NCBI GenBank assembly: GCA_041685145.1
Contig: JAWLGJ010000003.1
Span: 49,141-113,140, forward strand
Length of the DNA: 64,000 nt
Source of the DNA: JAWLGJ01 sp041685145
GTDB taxonomy: Bacteria > Pseudomonadota > Alphaproteobacteria > Rhodospirillales > Magnetospirillaceae
Direction: 5' to 3'
Below the pieces are notes generated by a model. The model ran no database searches. It saw only the letters and a list, made by a program, of their open reading frames with translations, and was not told the DNA's origin. The position numbers were made by a program, and so were the translations under genes. Numbering within the stretch: position 1 is the first letter of the stretch; every line of letters begins with the position of its first letter. This document shows positions 44,264 to 56,410 of the stretch, in pieces.

Positions 44264-44940
44264 GCGGCCCGGACGGCATGGACGACGACGCCCTGCACCT
44301 CGCCGAGCTGCTGTGCACGCGCCTGTGCCACGATCTCGCCGGGCCGGTCGGCGGCGCCGCCGCGGGCGTGGAACTGCTGGGCGAGGAGGGCGGTCTGCCC
44401 GACGACGTCGCCGGACTGCTGGGGGCCAGCGTCGACGCCGCCGGGCGCCACCTGCGCCGCCTGCGCGCCGCCCTGGGCCGCGGCGGCCCGGCGACGGCGG
44501 CCGCCGAGCTGCGGGCACTGGCGGAAGGATTCGTCGCCACGGGCGGCGGCCAGGCGCCGCGCCTGGAGTGGCGGGACGACGCCGCCGACAATCCGCTGTG
44601 GGGCCAGACGCACGGCAAGCTGGTTCTGAATCTGGTGCTGGCGGGACGCGACGTGCTGCCGCTGGGCGGTACGCTGGCGGTCGCGGTTCGCCGGGCGGCG
44701 CCGTGGCGGGTGACCCTGGCGGCGCAGGGGCGGCTGGGGTCGGCGGTCGAGGACGTGCTGGCCGGGCTGGCGGCGGCGACGGCGGCGGGGCTGTCGCCGC
44801 GCAGCGCCCAGGCCTGCTTCCTCGCCCGATTGACCCGCCTCCTGGGCGGTCATCTGGACGTGCGGCGGGACGACGGAGGGTTCAACCTGACGGTGGAAGA
44901 GCAAAAAAGCGGCGCGCCGGGGGGCGCGCAGGCTTTGTAG
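44260..44940 (+). CDS. chpT: Histidine phosphotransferase ChpT
   Basis: Dimeric phosphotransfer protein resembling a histidine kinase without ATPase activity; in alphaproteobacteria it passes phosphate from CckA to CtrA and CpdR. The 226-residue protein has the phosphorylated helix LCTRLCHDLAGPVGG (His about 24), a second helix with GLLGASVDAAGRHLRRLRAA, and a degenerate Bergerat-like C-terminal domain (KLVLNLVLAGRDVLPLGGTL). The GTG at 44260 lies within the stop of the previous gene (GTGA); an ATG at 44278 is an alternative. It heads the cheA-cheW-cheY-cheB-cheR cluster. Confidence 0.88.
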   Translation: MSGPDGMDDDALHLAELLCTRLCHDLAGPVGGAAAGVELLGEEGGLPDDVAGLLGASVDAAGRHLRRLRAALGRGGPATAAAELRALAEGFVATGGGQAPRLEWRDDAADNPLWGQTHGKLVLNLVLAGRDVLPLGGTLAVAVRRAAPWRVTLAAQGRLGSAVEDVLAGLAAATAAGLSPRSAQACFLARLTRLLGGHLDVRRDDGGFNLTVEEQKSGAPGGAQAL

Positions 44941-45028
44941 TTGCCCGGGCCCGTGCTATCACTTCTCTACCCCTTCCGTGATAACGGCGTCTCCATGGGG
45001 GGGAGATGAGAGCGGTCGAGGTTCGGAC

Positions 45029-47752
45029 ATGGACGATCTTTTAAGCGAATTCCTCACCGAGACCACCGAGAGTCTCTCGGTCCTCGACGTCGAGCTGGTC
45101 AAGCTCGAACAGAATCCCAACGATCCGGACATCCTCCAGAACATCTTCCGGCTGGTGCACACCATCAAGGGCACCTGCGGCTTTCTGGGGCTGCCGCGCC
45201 TGGAGACGGTGGCGCACGCCTCCGAGAACGTGCTGGGCAAGTTCCGCGATGGTGAACTGGACGTCACGCCCGAGGCCGTCACCCTGATCCTCACCTCCAT
45301 CGACTGCATCAAGGAAATCCTCTCCCATCTCGAACAGACCGAGACCGAGCCCGAGGGCGACGACGCCGAACTGATCGCGCAGCTCAACGCCCTCGCCGAC
45401 GGCAAGGCCCCGGCCGCCGCGGCCGAACCGGCCGACGACGCGGCCGCCGAGGTCGAGGCCGAGGCCGGCGACGAGGCCCCCTCATGGCCGGTGGCGGACG
45501 AACTGCTCAATTTCGATCCCGCCGAGATGGACGGCGCCGGCGACGCCGCCGCCGCGCCGGCACCCGAGCCGGAGCCGGAACCCGAACCGGCGCCGCCGCC
45601 GCCGCCGCCCGCCGTCGCGCCGCCCAAGGACAAGAAGGACGCCAAGCCCAAGGCGAATGTTCCCGCCGCCGCCAAGGAGGGCTCGTCCAAGGAAAGCTCG
45701 GTGGCGGCGCAGACCATCCGCGTCAATGTCGAGCTGCTGGAAAACCTGATGACCCTGGTCAGCGAGCTGGTGCTGACCCGCAACCAGTTGCTGCAGATGG
45801 TGCGCGGCCAGGACGATTCGGAATTCGTCACCCCGTTGCAGCGCCTGTCGCACATCACCAGCGACCTGCAGGAAGGGGTGATGAAGACGCGGATGCAGCC
45901 CATCGGCAATGCCTGGGCGAAGCTGCCGCGCATCGTGCGCGACCTGTCGGTGGAGACGGGCAAGAAGATCGACCTGCAGATGCTGGGCGCCGACACCGAG
46001 CTGGACCGCCAGGTTCTGGAGCTGATCAAGGATCCGCTCACCCACATGGTGCGCAACTCGGCCGACCACGGTCTGGAGAACACCGACGAGCGCCGGGCCG
46101 CCGGCAAGCCGGAGGTGGGCAAGGTGGTGCTGAACGCGTATCACGAGGGCGGGCACATCATCATCGAAATCTCCGACGACGGCCGCGGACTCAATTCCGA
46201 GAAGATCGCCGCCAAGGCCCTGGCCCTCGGCCTCACCACCGAGGCCGAAATGGAGGCGATGAACCAGCAGCAGATCGCCCAGTTTATCTTCAAGGCCGGC
46301 TTCTCCACCGCCGAGCAGGTGACGGCGGTCTCGGGGCGCGGCGTCGGCATGGACGTGGTGCGAACCAACATCGAGAAGATCGGCGGCACCATCGAGCTGA
46401 AGACCGAGGAAGGCCGCGGCACCACCTTTATCATCAAGATCCCGCTGACCCTGGCCATCGTCTCGGCGCTGATCGTCGAATGCGGCGGCGAGCGTTTCGC
46501 CATTCCGCAGATCAGCGTGCTGGAACTGGTGCGCACGACCACCACCTCGGAACACGCCATCGAGCGCATCAACGACGCCCCGGTGCTGCGCCTGCGCGAC
46601 CGCCTGCTGCCGCTGGTCTCCTTGCGCAAGCTGCTGAAGCTGGAGGGCGAGGACGAGGCCGAGGAGCGGGGCGAGACCTTCATCGTCGTCACCCAGGTCG
46701 GCACCTACAGCTTCGGGATCATCGTCGACCGCGTCTTCGACACCGAGGAAATCGTCGTCAAGCCGGTGGCGCCGATCCTGCGCCACATCAGCATGTTCTC
46801 GGGCAACACCATCCTCGGCGACGGCAGCGTCATCATGATCCTGGACCCCAACGGCATCGCCGCCGGCACCGGCGAAGTGGCGATGGCTGCCGCCAAGGAA
46901 TCGGCCCATATGGCGGCGCAGCGCGCCGACCACGTCGGCGAGCGCACCTCGATGCTGATCTTCCGCGCCGGCAGCAAGGATCTGAAGGCCGTGCCCCTGG
47001 CCCTGGTGGCGCGGCTTGAAGAGATCGACATGTCCACCATCGAGCATTCGCACGGCAAGCCGGTGGTGCAGTACCGCGGCCACCTTATGCCGCTGGTGGC
47101 GATCGACCCCGCCCATGACCTGCCCACCGAGGGGCGCCATGCGGTGCTGGTGTTCACCGACCGCGAGCATTCGATGGGGCTGGTGGTCGACGAGATCGTC
47201 GACATCATCGAGGAGGTCCTTCACGTCGAGCTGGCCGCCAACGAGCCGGGTCTGGTCGGCACGGCGGTGATCGCCGGCAAGGCCACCGACATCATCGACG
47301 CCGGGCACTACCTGACGCAGGCCTTCGGCGACTGGTTCGGCACCTCGCAGCAGGACGCCTTCGGCGACCGCGAGGACGGCAAGCGCATCCTGCTGGTCGA
47401 TGACAGCCCCTTCTTCCGAAACCTGCTGACGCCGCTGCTGGCGGTGGCGGGCTATGAGGTGACCAGCGTCGAAAGCGCCGACAAGGCCCTGCAGCTGCGC
47501 GACAGCGGCCGCAGCTTCGACCTGATCATCAGCGACATCGAGATGCCCGGCATGGACGGCTTCGCCTTCGCCGAGGAAGTGCGCAACGAGGGGCGCTGGA
47601 GCGACGTGCCGCTGGTGGCGCTGTCCTCGCACGCCACCGAGAAGGACTTCGAGCGCGGCCGGCAGGTCGGTTTCAACGACTATGTCGCCAAGTTCGACCG
47701 TGATTCGCTGCTGCAGACGCTGGCCCAGACCCTGCACGGAGGCAACGCATGA
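45029..47752 (+). CDS. cheA: Chemotaxis histidine kinase CheA, hybrid with a second CheW-like domain and a receiver
   Basis: Kinase of the chemotaxis complex; 907 residues, longer than classical CheA. Domains in order: HPt with phosphohistidine H44 in LVHTIKGTCGFLG; a proline/alanine/glutamate-rich linker (about 125-225); dimerisation helices with ENLMTLVSELVLTRNQLL; HATPase with HMVRNSADHGLE and SGRGVGMDVVRTNIEKIGG; a CheW-like domain (about 480-620); a second CheW-like domain (about 640-775); and a C-terminal receiver with LLVDDSPFFR and D836 in IISDIEMPGMDG. Ends by overlapping cheW (ATGA). The fused receiver may act as phosphate sink. Confidence 0.96.
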   Translation: MDDLLSEFLTETTESLSVLDVELVKLEQNPNDPDILQNIFRLVHTIKGTCGFLGLPRLETVAHASENVLGKFRDGELDVTPEAVTLILTSIDCIKEILSHLEQTETEPEGDDAELIAQLNALADGKAPAAAAEPADDAAAEVEAEAGDEAPSWPVADELLNFDPAEMDGAGDAAAAPAPEPEPEPEPAPPPPPPAVAPPKDKKDAKPKANVPAAAKEGSSKESSVAAQTIRVNVELLENLMTLVSELVLTRNQLLQMVRGQDDSEFVTPLQRLSHITSDLQEGVMKTRMQPIGNAWAKLPRIVRDLSVETGKKIDLQMLGADTELDRQVLELIKDPLTHMVRNSADHGLENTDERRAAGKPEVGKVVLNAYHEGGHIIIEISDDGRGLNSEKIAAKALALGLTTEAEMEAMNQQQIAQFIFKAGFSTAEQVTAVSGRGVGMDVVRTNIEKIGGTIELKTEEGRGTTFIIKIPLTLAIVSALIVECGGERFAIPQISVLELVRTTTTSEHAIERINDAPVLRLRDRLLPLVSLRKLLKLEGEDEAEERGETFIVVTQVGTYSFGIIVDRVFDTEEIVVKPVAPILRHISMFSGNTILGDGSVIMILDPNGIAAGTGEVAMAAAKESAHMAAQRADHVGERTSMLIFRAGSKDLKAVPLALVARLEEIDMSTIEHSHGKPVVQYRGHLMPLVAIDPAHDLPTEGRHAVLVFTDREHSMGLVVDEIVDIIEEVLHVELAANEPGLVGTAVIAGKATDIIDAGHYLTQAFGDWFGTSQQDAFGDREDGKRILLVDDSPFFRNLLTPLLAVAGYEVTSVESADKALQLRDSGRSFDLIISDIEMPGMDGFAFAEEVRNEGRWSDVPLVALSSHATEKDFERGRQVGFNDYVAKFDRDSLLQTLAQTLHGGNA

Positions 47753-48243
47753 ATCAGGTCGTGGTGGCGCAGAAGCGCGAAATCCAGGAGGTCTCCAGCG
47801 AGACCCAGGACTACGTGACCATGTTCATCCAGGGCCAGATGTTCGGCATCCCGGTGCTGACGGTGCAGGACGTGCTGGGCGTGCAGCGCATCACCCGCAT
47901 CCCCCTGGCGCCGCCAGAGGTCGCGGGGTCGCTGAACCTGCGCGGGCGCATCGTCACCGCCATCGACGTGCGGCTGCGCCTGGGCCTGAAGCAGGTCAAC
48001 CGCCCCGAGGAGACCATGAGCGTCGTCGTTGAGCACGGCGGCGAGCTTTACAGCCTGATGGTCGATTCGGTGGGCGAGGTTCTGAGCCTGCCGGTCAACC
48101 ATTTCGAGCCCAATCCGCCGACTCTGGACCCGCTCTGGCGCGACTTCTCGGCGGGGATTTACCGGCTCGACAAGGAGTTGCTGGTGGTGCTAGACGTTCA
48201 GCGCCTGCTCGATTTCGGGGGAGCGACGCGGGCGGCGGGCTGA
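47749..48243 (+). CDS. cheW: Chemotaxis coupling protein CheW
   Basis: Scaffold that joins CheA to receptors; 164 residues with one CheW SH3-like domain (about 20-155). Family motifs are GQMFGIPVLTVQDVL, TRIPLAPPEVAGSLNLRGRI and VDSVGEVLSLP. The start overlaps the cheA stop by four bases. The short N-terminal extension before the domain is variable in alphaproteobacterial CheW proteins. Confidence 0.96.
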   Translation: MNQVVVAQKREIQEVSSETQDYVTMFIQGQMFGIPVLTVQDVLGVQRITRIPLAPPEVAGSLNLRGRIVTAIDVRLRLGLKQVNRPEETMSVVVEHGGELYSLMVDSVGEVLSLPVNHFEPNPPTLDPLWRDFSAGIYRLDKELLVVLDVQRLLDFGGATRAAG

Positions 48244-48312
48244 CGGCCCGCGGCCGGACTACCAGGGGGGGCGCCGGCGGATTTTCAGATCCCGGCTAGG
48301 TGTGGAAACGGC

Positions 48313-48678
48313 ATGAAATCCTGTCTCATCGTCGATGATTCCAAGGTAATCCGCATGGTGGCGCGGAAGATCCTGAAGGAACTCAATTTCGCGACCGACG
48401 AGGCCGAGGACGGCCAGGCGGCCCTGGACGCCTGTCGTCGGGCCATGCCCGACTGCGTGCTGCTCGACTGGAACATGCCGAAGATGAACGGCATCGAATT
48501 CCTGCGCGAGCTGCGCAAGATGCCCGGCGGCGACAAGCCGGTGGTGGTGTTCTGCACCACCGAGAACGACATCGGGCACATCCAGGAGGCCATCAGCGCG
48601 GGGGCCAGCGAATACATCATGAAGCCGTTCGACAGCGAAATCCTGCAGTCCAAGTTCTCGCAGGTGGGGCTGATCTAG
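48313..48678 (+). CDS. cheY: Chemotaxis response regulator CheY
   Basis: Single receiver domain (121 residues) that signals to the flagellar switch. It has the acidic pair in LIVDDSKVIR, phosphorylation site D52 in LLDWNMPKMNG, switch threonine in VVFCTTENDI and lysine in EYIMKPFDSE. It lies 69 bases after cheW and 10 before cheB within the operon. Context makes it the CheY of this system, but which regulator binds the motor is not shown by sequence. Confidence 0.95.
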   Translation: MKSCLIVDDSKVIRMVARKILKELNFATDEAEDGQAALDACRRAMPDCVLLDWNMPKMNGIEFLRELRKMPGGDKPVVVFCTTENDIGHIQEAISAGASEYIMKPFDSEILQSKFSQVGLI

Positions 48679-48688
48679 GGGCGGCACC

Positions 48689-49855
48689 TTGAACAGCGCG
48701 CAACCAGGCCCCGCCGCCAGCGACGCCATCCGCGTGATGGTCGTGGACGACTCCGCCGTCGTCCGCGGCCTGATCACGCGGATGCTGGAGGGCGACAAGA
48801 GCGTCCAGGTGGTGGCGTCGGTCGGCAATGGCCAGATGGCCGTCAACGCGCTGGACCGCCACGACATCGAGGTCGTCGTCCTCGACATCGAAATGCCGGT
48901 GATGGACGGCCTGACGGCGCTGCCCCAGATGTTGGCCAAGGATCCGCGGCTGCAGGTCATCATGGCCTCGACGCTGACGTTGCGCAACGCCGACATCAGC
49001 CTCAAGGCCCTGGAAGCCGGCGCCGCCGACTACATTCCCAAGCCCACCAGCACCCGCGACATCACCGGCGCCTCCAACTTCAAGGCCGAACTGGTCAACA
49101 AGGTCAAGGCGCTGGGTAATGTGCGGCGCCAGAAGGCCGGCGCGCGGCCGGCATCGCCGGCGGCGCGCGCGCCCGGCGCGCGACCGGCCCCGGCGCGGGC
49201 GCCGGTGCCGGTGCAGCCGGCGGGCGCCACGCGGGCGACGGGCCCCGTTACCCTGCGTTCGCCCTCGACCGAGCCGATGGGGGTGCTGGCCATCGGCAGC
49301 TCCACCGGCGGTCCGCAGGCCCTGTTCACGGTGCTTGGCGGCCTCAAGGGCACCTCTCTGGGGGTGCCGATCCTGATCACCCAGCACATGCCGGCCACCT
49401 TCACCGCCATCCTGGCGGAACACATCACCCGCCTGACCGGCTGGCCGGCGGCCGAGGGCGTCGACGGGCAGCCGGTGCTGGCCGACCATGCCTATGTCGC
49501 CCCCGGTGACTTCCACATGGTCGTCGAGGCCCAGGGGCAGCAGAAGGTGATCCGACTGACCAAGACGCCGCCGGAAAACTTCTGCCGGCCGTCGGTGGAC
49601 CCGATGCTGCGCAGCGTCGCCCAGGTGTGGGGGCGGCGCGCCTTCGTCGTCATCCTGACCGGCATGGGCTCCGACGGCATGAAGGGGGCCGAGGTGGTGG
49701 TCCGCGCCGGCGGCACCGTCGTCGCCCAGGACGAGGCCACCAGCGTGGTGTGGGGAATGCCCGGGGCGGTGGCGACCGCCGGGCTGTGCAGCGCCGTGCT
49801 GCCCTTGCCCCAGATCGCGCCCCACATCCGCAAGACCGCAACCAGGCGAGGCTGA
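48689..49855 (+). CDS. cheB: Protein-glutamate methylesterase CheB
   Basis: Receptor-demethylating enzyme controlled by an N-terminal receiver; 388 residues. The receiver has VMVVDDSAVVRG and D in VVVLDIEMPVMDG; a variable linker rich in alanine, proline and arginine (about 150-185) follows; the catalytic domain has GSSTGGPQALF (serine), ITQHMPATF (histidine) and TGMGSDGMKGAE (aspartate). I place the start at TTG 48689, preceded by AGGGGCGG; the next ATG in frame (48737) would cut into the first strand of the receiver. Six bases or fewer separate it from cheR. Confidence 0.94.
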   Translation: MNSAQPGPAASDAIRVMVVDDSAVVRGLITRMLEGDKSVQVVASVGNGQMAVNALDRHDIEVVVLDIEMPVMDGLTALPQMLAKDPRLQVIMASTLTLRNADISLKALEAGAADYIPKPTSTRDITGASNFKAELVNKVKALGNVRRQKAGARPASPAARAPGARPAPARAPVPVQPAGATRATGPVTLRSPSTEPMGVLAIGSSTGGPQALFTVLGGLKGTSLGVPILITQHMPATFTAILAEHITRLTGWPAAEGVDGQPVLADHAYVAPGDFHMVVEAQGQQKVIRLTKTPPENFCRPSVDPMLRSVAQVWGRRAFVVILTGMGSDGMKGAEVVVRAGGTVVAQDEATSVVWGMPGAVATAGLCSAVLPLPQIAPHIRKTATRRG

Positions 49856-49856
49856 G

Positions 49857-50696
49857 ATGCTGCGGCCGGAGGACTTCGACTACGTCGCCAAGACGCTGAA
49901 GGAGCGCTCCGGCCTCGTGCTGTCCAAGGACAAGACGTATCTGCTGGAAAGCCGCCTAATGCCGGTGGCGCGCAAGCACGGCCTGGCGGGGCTGCCGGAA
50001 CTGGTGCAGCGGATGCGCGGGCGCGACGAGAAGGTGGTGGGCGACGTCACCGAGGCTATGACCACCAACGAATCGTTCTTCTTCCGCGACGGCAAGCCCT
50101 TCGACCTGTTCCGGACCGTGGCGCTGCCGCATGTGCTGTCGGCGCGGGCGGCCAAGAAGTCTCTTCGCATCTGGTGCGCCGCCGGGTCCAGCGGACAGGA
50201 ACCCTATTCGCTGGCCATGATCCTCAAGGAGGAGCAGGCGCGGCTGCAGGGCTGGCGGGTCGACCTCGTCGCCACCGACATCTCGCGCGAGATGCTGGAG
50301 AAGGCCAAGGCGGGCCTTTATTCCCAGTTCGAGGTGCAGCGCGGCCTGCCCATCCAGATGCTGGTGAAGTATTTCAAGAAGCGCGACGAAAGCTGGCAGA
50401 TCGACTCGTCCCTGCGGGCGATGGTGCAGTTCCGCGAGCACAACCTGCTGCACGACCTGCGCGCGCTGGGGCAGTTCGACATCGTCTTCTGCCGCAACGT
50501 CCTCATCTATTTCGACCAGGAAACCAAGGGCAAGGTGCTGGAGAACATCGCCCGCCAGATGCCCGACGACGGCTTCCTGTTCCTGGGCGGCGCCGAGACG
50601 GTGCTGGGCATCTCCGACAAGTTCAAGCCCGTGCAGGGGCAGCGCGGCATCTATGTCGTCAACCGCGCGCCGGCCGCCGCCGCCGCCGCGCGCTGA
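49857..50696 (+). CDS. cheR: Chemotaxis methyltransferase CheR
   Basis: SAM-dependent enzyme that methylates receptor glutamates; 279 residues. The N-terminal helical domain (about 1-75) includes VTEAMTTNESFFFRDGKPFD, the SAM-binding motif is IWCAAGSSGQEPYSLA (about 104-119), then LVATDISREMLEKAKAG and FDIVFCRNVLIYFDQETK. No C-terminal pentapeptide-binding or TPR extension is present. The start follows the cheB stop after one base. It closes the chpT-cheA-cheW-cheY-cheB-cheR unit. Confidence 0.96.
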   Translation: MLRPEDFDYVAKTLKERSGLVLSKDKTYLLESRLMPVARKHGLAGLPELVQRMRGRDEKVVGDVTEAMTTNESFFFRDGKPFDLFRTVALPHVLSARAAKKSLRIWCAAGSSGQEPYSLAMILKEEQARLQGWRVDLVATDISREMLEKAKAGLYSQFEVQRGLPIQMLVKYFKKRDESWQIDSSLRAMVQFREHNLLHDLRALGQFDIVFCRNVLIYFDQETKGKVLENIARQMPDDGFLFLGGAETVLGISDKFKPVQGQRGIYVVNRAPAAAAAAR

Positions 50697-50745
50697 CGCT
50701 TCGCCCGGCCACCTTCCGCCCGCTTGCCCTTCGCCCAACCACCCG

Positions 50746-50760
50746 GAACGGGGCGTGAAC
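50746..50760 (+). promoter_or_regulatory. LexA-binding SOS box (GAAC-N7-GAAC) of recA
   Basis: GAAC (50746-50749), seven bases, then GAAC (50757-50760) is the exact alphaproteobacterial LexA operator. It ends eight bases before the -35 element of the predicted recA promoter and about 98 bases before the recA ATG. Confidence 0.88.
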
Positions 50761-50767
50761 ATCCCCC

Positions 50768-50795
50768 TTGCCGTAGCGAACAAAGCGCGTACAAT
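50768..50795 (+). promoter_or_regulatory. recA promoter
   Basis: TTGCCG (50768-50773) and TACAAT (50790-50795) with a 16-base spacer lie immediately downstream of the SOS box, which places the operator where LexA could block polymerase. Confidence 0.65.
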
Positions 50796-50857
50796 GCTCC
50801 CGTTGCTTCCGCGTTGAACGGTCGCCGGTCCTATGGAATAAGTGGGGGGCTCACGCC

Positions 50858-51949
<1,092 letters not shown>

Positions 51950-52095
51950 GGCACGGATTGGCGGCCGCCGGGCCGCCTTCCCTGGACAGTGGGGCGGCGC
52001 CGGCGCTAAATAGGGGGCCTTGCGGAGGAAACGCCACGGCCGGCGGGCGTTCGCGCGTCTTGGACCGGCCGGTGCCCATGCTTAACTAGAGGCCC

Positions 52096-54759
<2,664 letters not shown>

Positions 54760-54806
54760 GGCCGTCGTCTTTTTTCGCGAACCGCAAGCCTTCCGAAAAC
54801 GTTCTC

Positions 54807-54849
54807 AGCCAGACTGGGCGCTCCCCGTGAGGGAGCGCTCGACTGGCTG
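54807..54849. repeat. Long two-part inverted repeat between alaS and the HELVHH gene
   Basis: An inner perfect stem GCGCTCC/GGAGCGC (54818-54824 with 54832-54838) is nested inside an outer AGCCAG/CTGGCT pair (54807-54812 with 54844-54849), separated by small internal loops. It could form a hairpin of more than 40 bases in the leader of the next gene or act as an alaS terminator; no T run follows. Confidence 0.55.
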
Positions 54850-54858
54850 GGGTGGCAG

Positions 54859-55296
54859 ATGGAACAGATGGTGGCGGCGCTGCTCGCCTGGGCGGCATGG
54901 CAGATGGGGCAACCGGCGCCGGCGGCGCCCGGGGTCGTTCTGGCGCCGGCCGAGGAGGTGGCGGCGCGCCGCTACGGCCCCGGCGCCGGAAAAGGTGGTG
55001 CCCGCAGTGGCGGGCGCCAGGTCATCGCCGTCTACGACCGCCGCTCCGCCACCGTCTATCTGCCCGAGGATTGGGACGGCAGCGACCTCGTCGACCGCAG
55101 CGTCCTGCTGCACGAACTGGTCCACCATGTGCAGGCGGTGAACCGGGTGCCGGCGGTCTGCGCGGCCCAGTGGGAGCCGCAGGCCTACGAATTGCAGGCC
55201 CGCTGGCTGGCGGCGCAGGGGGTGGATGACCCGCTTGCCGCCATCGGCGTCGACCGGCTGACCGTCAAGGTCAGTTCGATGTGCTGGCGACACTAG
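54859..55296 (+). CDS. Small HELVHH protein, putative zinc metallopeptidase-like
   Basis: A 145-residue protein whose N-terminus (MEQMVAALLAWAAWQM) may be a weak signal or membrane segment. Its clearest feature is LLHELVHHVQ (about 92-101), an HExxH zinc motif, with a possible third ligand in QWEPQAYELQARWLA (the glutamate of EPQAYELQA), a pattern like DUF6647-type or gluzincin-like proteins. Two cysteines flank this core (AVCAAQ and the terminal SSMCWRH). Proteolysis is not shown. It follows alaS across a large hairpin and ends the plus-strand run. Confidence 0.75.
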   Translation: MEQMVAALLAWAAWQMGQPAPAAPGVVLAPAEEVAARRYGPGAGKGGARSGGRQVIAVYDRRSATVYLPEDWDGSDLVDRSVLLHELVHHVQAVNRVPAVCAAQWEPQAYELQARWLAAQGVDDPLAAIGVDRLTVKVSSMCWRH

Positions 55297-55354
55297 GGCC
55301 GACCCCGCTCACGCGAAATCGGCCCCTTCTTCTCGCCCTCGCCGGGCGCCGGGC

Positions 55355-55834
55355 TCAGGCGCCGCGCGGCTCGCCCTCGGCGGGCGGCTCGCCTTCGTTG
55401 CGGAAGATGGTGGCGCTGGCGGCGGCCGACTTGCCGCTGCGTTCCGCCCCCAGCAGGCGCCCGGCCTCCGGCGGCGGCGCGGCGGGCCCCTCCAGGCCGC
55501 CGGGCTCGACGCGGACGTGATGGCCGATGGCCTCGCGCTCGACGTCCACCGTCCGGTAGCCGCCGCGCCGCAGCCCGTTCCCACGCAGGCTGGTGGCGAT
55601 CAGCCAGCCCAGGCTGATGGTCAGCAGCGTCACGGGGACGGGGTTGTCCTGCACGGCCCCGCGCAGGTTCTGCGTAAAGACGCGCCCGCGCGGGGTTTCG
55701 CGCAGGAACTGGACCAGGTCGTCGACCATGCGGCCGGCGGACAGCCGCTCGCCAAGGGCGTCGATGGTGCGCGCGGCGTGCTCGCGGGTGAGGTCAATGT
55801 CGCGTTGAATCTGCGCCGAGTTGCGGTTGGGCAT
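55355..55834 (-). CDS. DUF3618-domain membrane protein
   Basis: A 159-residue protein with the DUF3618 segment at its N-terminus (AQIQRDIDLTREHAARTIDA, LGERLSAGRMVDDLV), one membrane helix (about 68-86, PVPVTLLTISLGWLIATS) and a long polar C-terminal tail. Such proteins usually travel with holin-X-type proteins, as here, and are thought to serve envelope stress functions; this is context-based. The start is three bases after the holin-X stop. Confidence 0.85.
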   Translation of the reverse strand: MPNRNSAQIQRDIDLTREHAARTIDALGERLSAGRMVDDLVQFLRETPRGRVFTQNLRGAVQDNPVPVTLLTISLGWLIATSLRGNGLRRGGYRTVDVEREAIGHHVRVEPGGLEGPAAPPPEAGRLLGAERSGKSAAASATIFRNEGEPPAEGEPRGA

Positions 55835-55837
55835 CGC

Positions 55838-56251
55838 TTATCGTCCTCCCATCTGATGGCCCCTGGTCTGCTCGCGCACCATCGCCGCATCGTCGCGCAG
55901 CGACTCGATGGTGCGCTCGGGCACCAGATGCGACGGGCGCAGCCGCTTCTGGGCGCCGCGGAACATCGCGTAGCCGATGATGGCGACCACCGCCCCGACG
56001 ATCAGGGCCGCCAGCCAGGCGTCCATGACGAGGGCGAGGGCATAAACCGCCGCCAGCAACAGGAACAACAGGCCGGCATAGGCGATCGCGCCGCCGATGA
56101 CCATCGACGTAACGCTGCGGCCGGCCTCGCCGACCTTTTCCGATGTCTCGGTGCGCGCCAGTTCAAGCTCCTGGCGGATCAGGGTCGACATGTCGCGCAA
56201 CAGGTTGTTGAACAAGGACGCAATCGACGCCGTTTCGGACTTGTCGGCCAT
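55838..56251 (-). CDS. Holin-X (PF07332) family protein
   Basis: A 137-residue protein labelled phage holin family by similarity but found in non-phage loci. The N-terminal helix (ASIASLFNNLLRDMSTLIRQ, ELELARTETSEK) precedes two membrane helices (about 48-70 and 76-98), with a polar end. There are no phage genes nearby. A GCCAGGAGG ribosome site precedes the ATG at 56251. It forms an operon with the DUF3618 gene. Confidence 0.87.
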   Translation of the reverse strand: MADKSETASIASLFNNLLRDMSTLIRQELELARTETSEKVGEAGRSVTSMVIGGAIAYAGLLFLLLAAVYALALVMDAWLAALIVGAVVAIIGYAMFRGAQKRLRPSHLVPERTIESLRDDAAMVREQTRGHQMGGR

Positions 56252-56296
56252 GCGTGCCTCCTGGCGTTGTCCGGGCCGTGTGCCGTCAGACGCGCA

Positions 56297-56338
56297 AACA
56301 CCGCCACGGCGGCGGTGTTCCCTCCTACGGCGAGGAGG
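56297..56338. repeat. Two adjacent hairpins in a divergent promoter region
   Basis: AACACCGCC/GGCGGTGTT (56297-56305 with 56311-56319) and CCTCC/GGAGG (56321-56325 with 56334-56338) lie side by side between the divergent holin-X and substrate-binding protein genes. They could be operators or leader hairpins. Confidence 0.4.
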
Positions 56339-56410
56339 GGGCGAAGCCCCTGACGCGGCGCGCGCGGCGGTGCTAGGATGGCCGCCCCCACGCAGCCGGA
56401 GCCCGCCGCC

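Noticed and set aside
45482..47737. Long open frame on the minus strand opposite cheA
   Set aside because: It mirrors the cheA coding pattern, has no family-like motifs and no ribosome site in a sensible place.
55838..56251. Prophage remnant suggested by the holin-like gene
   Set aside because: There are no other phage genes and the gene pairs with a DUF3618 gene, the usual context of chromosomal holin-X-type proteins.
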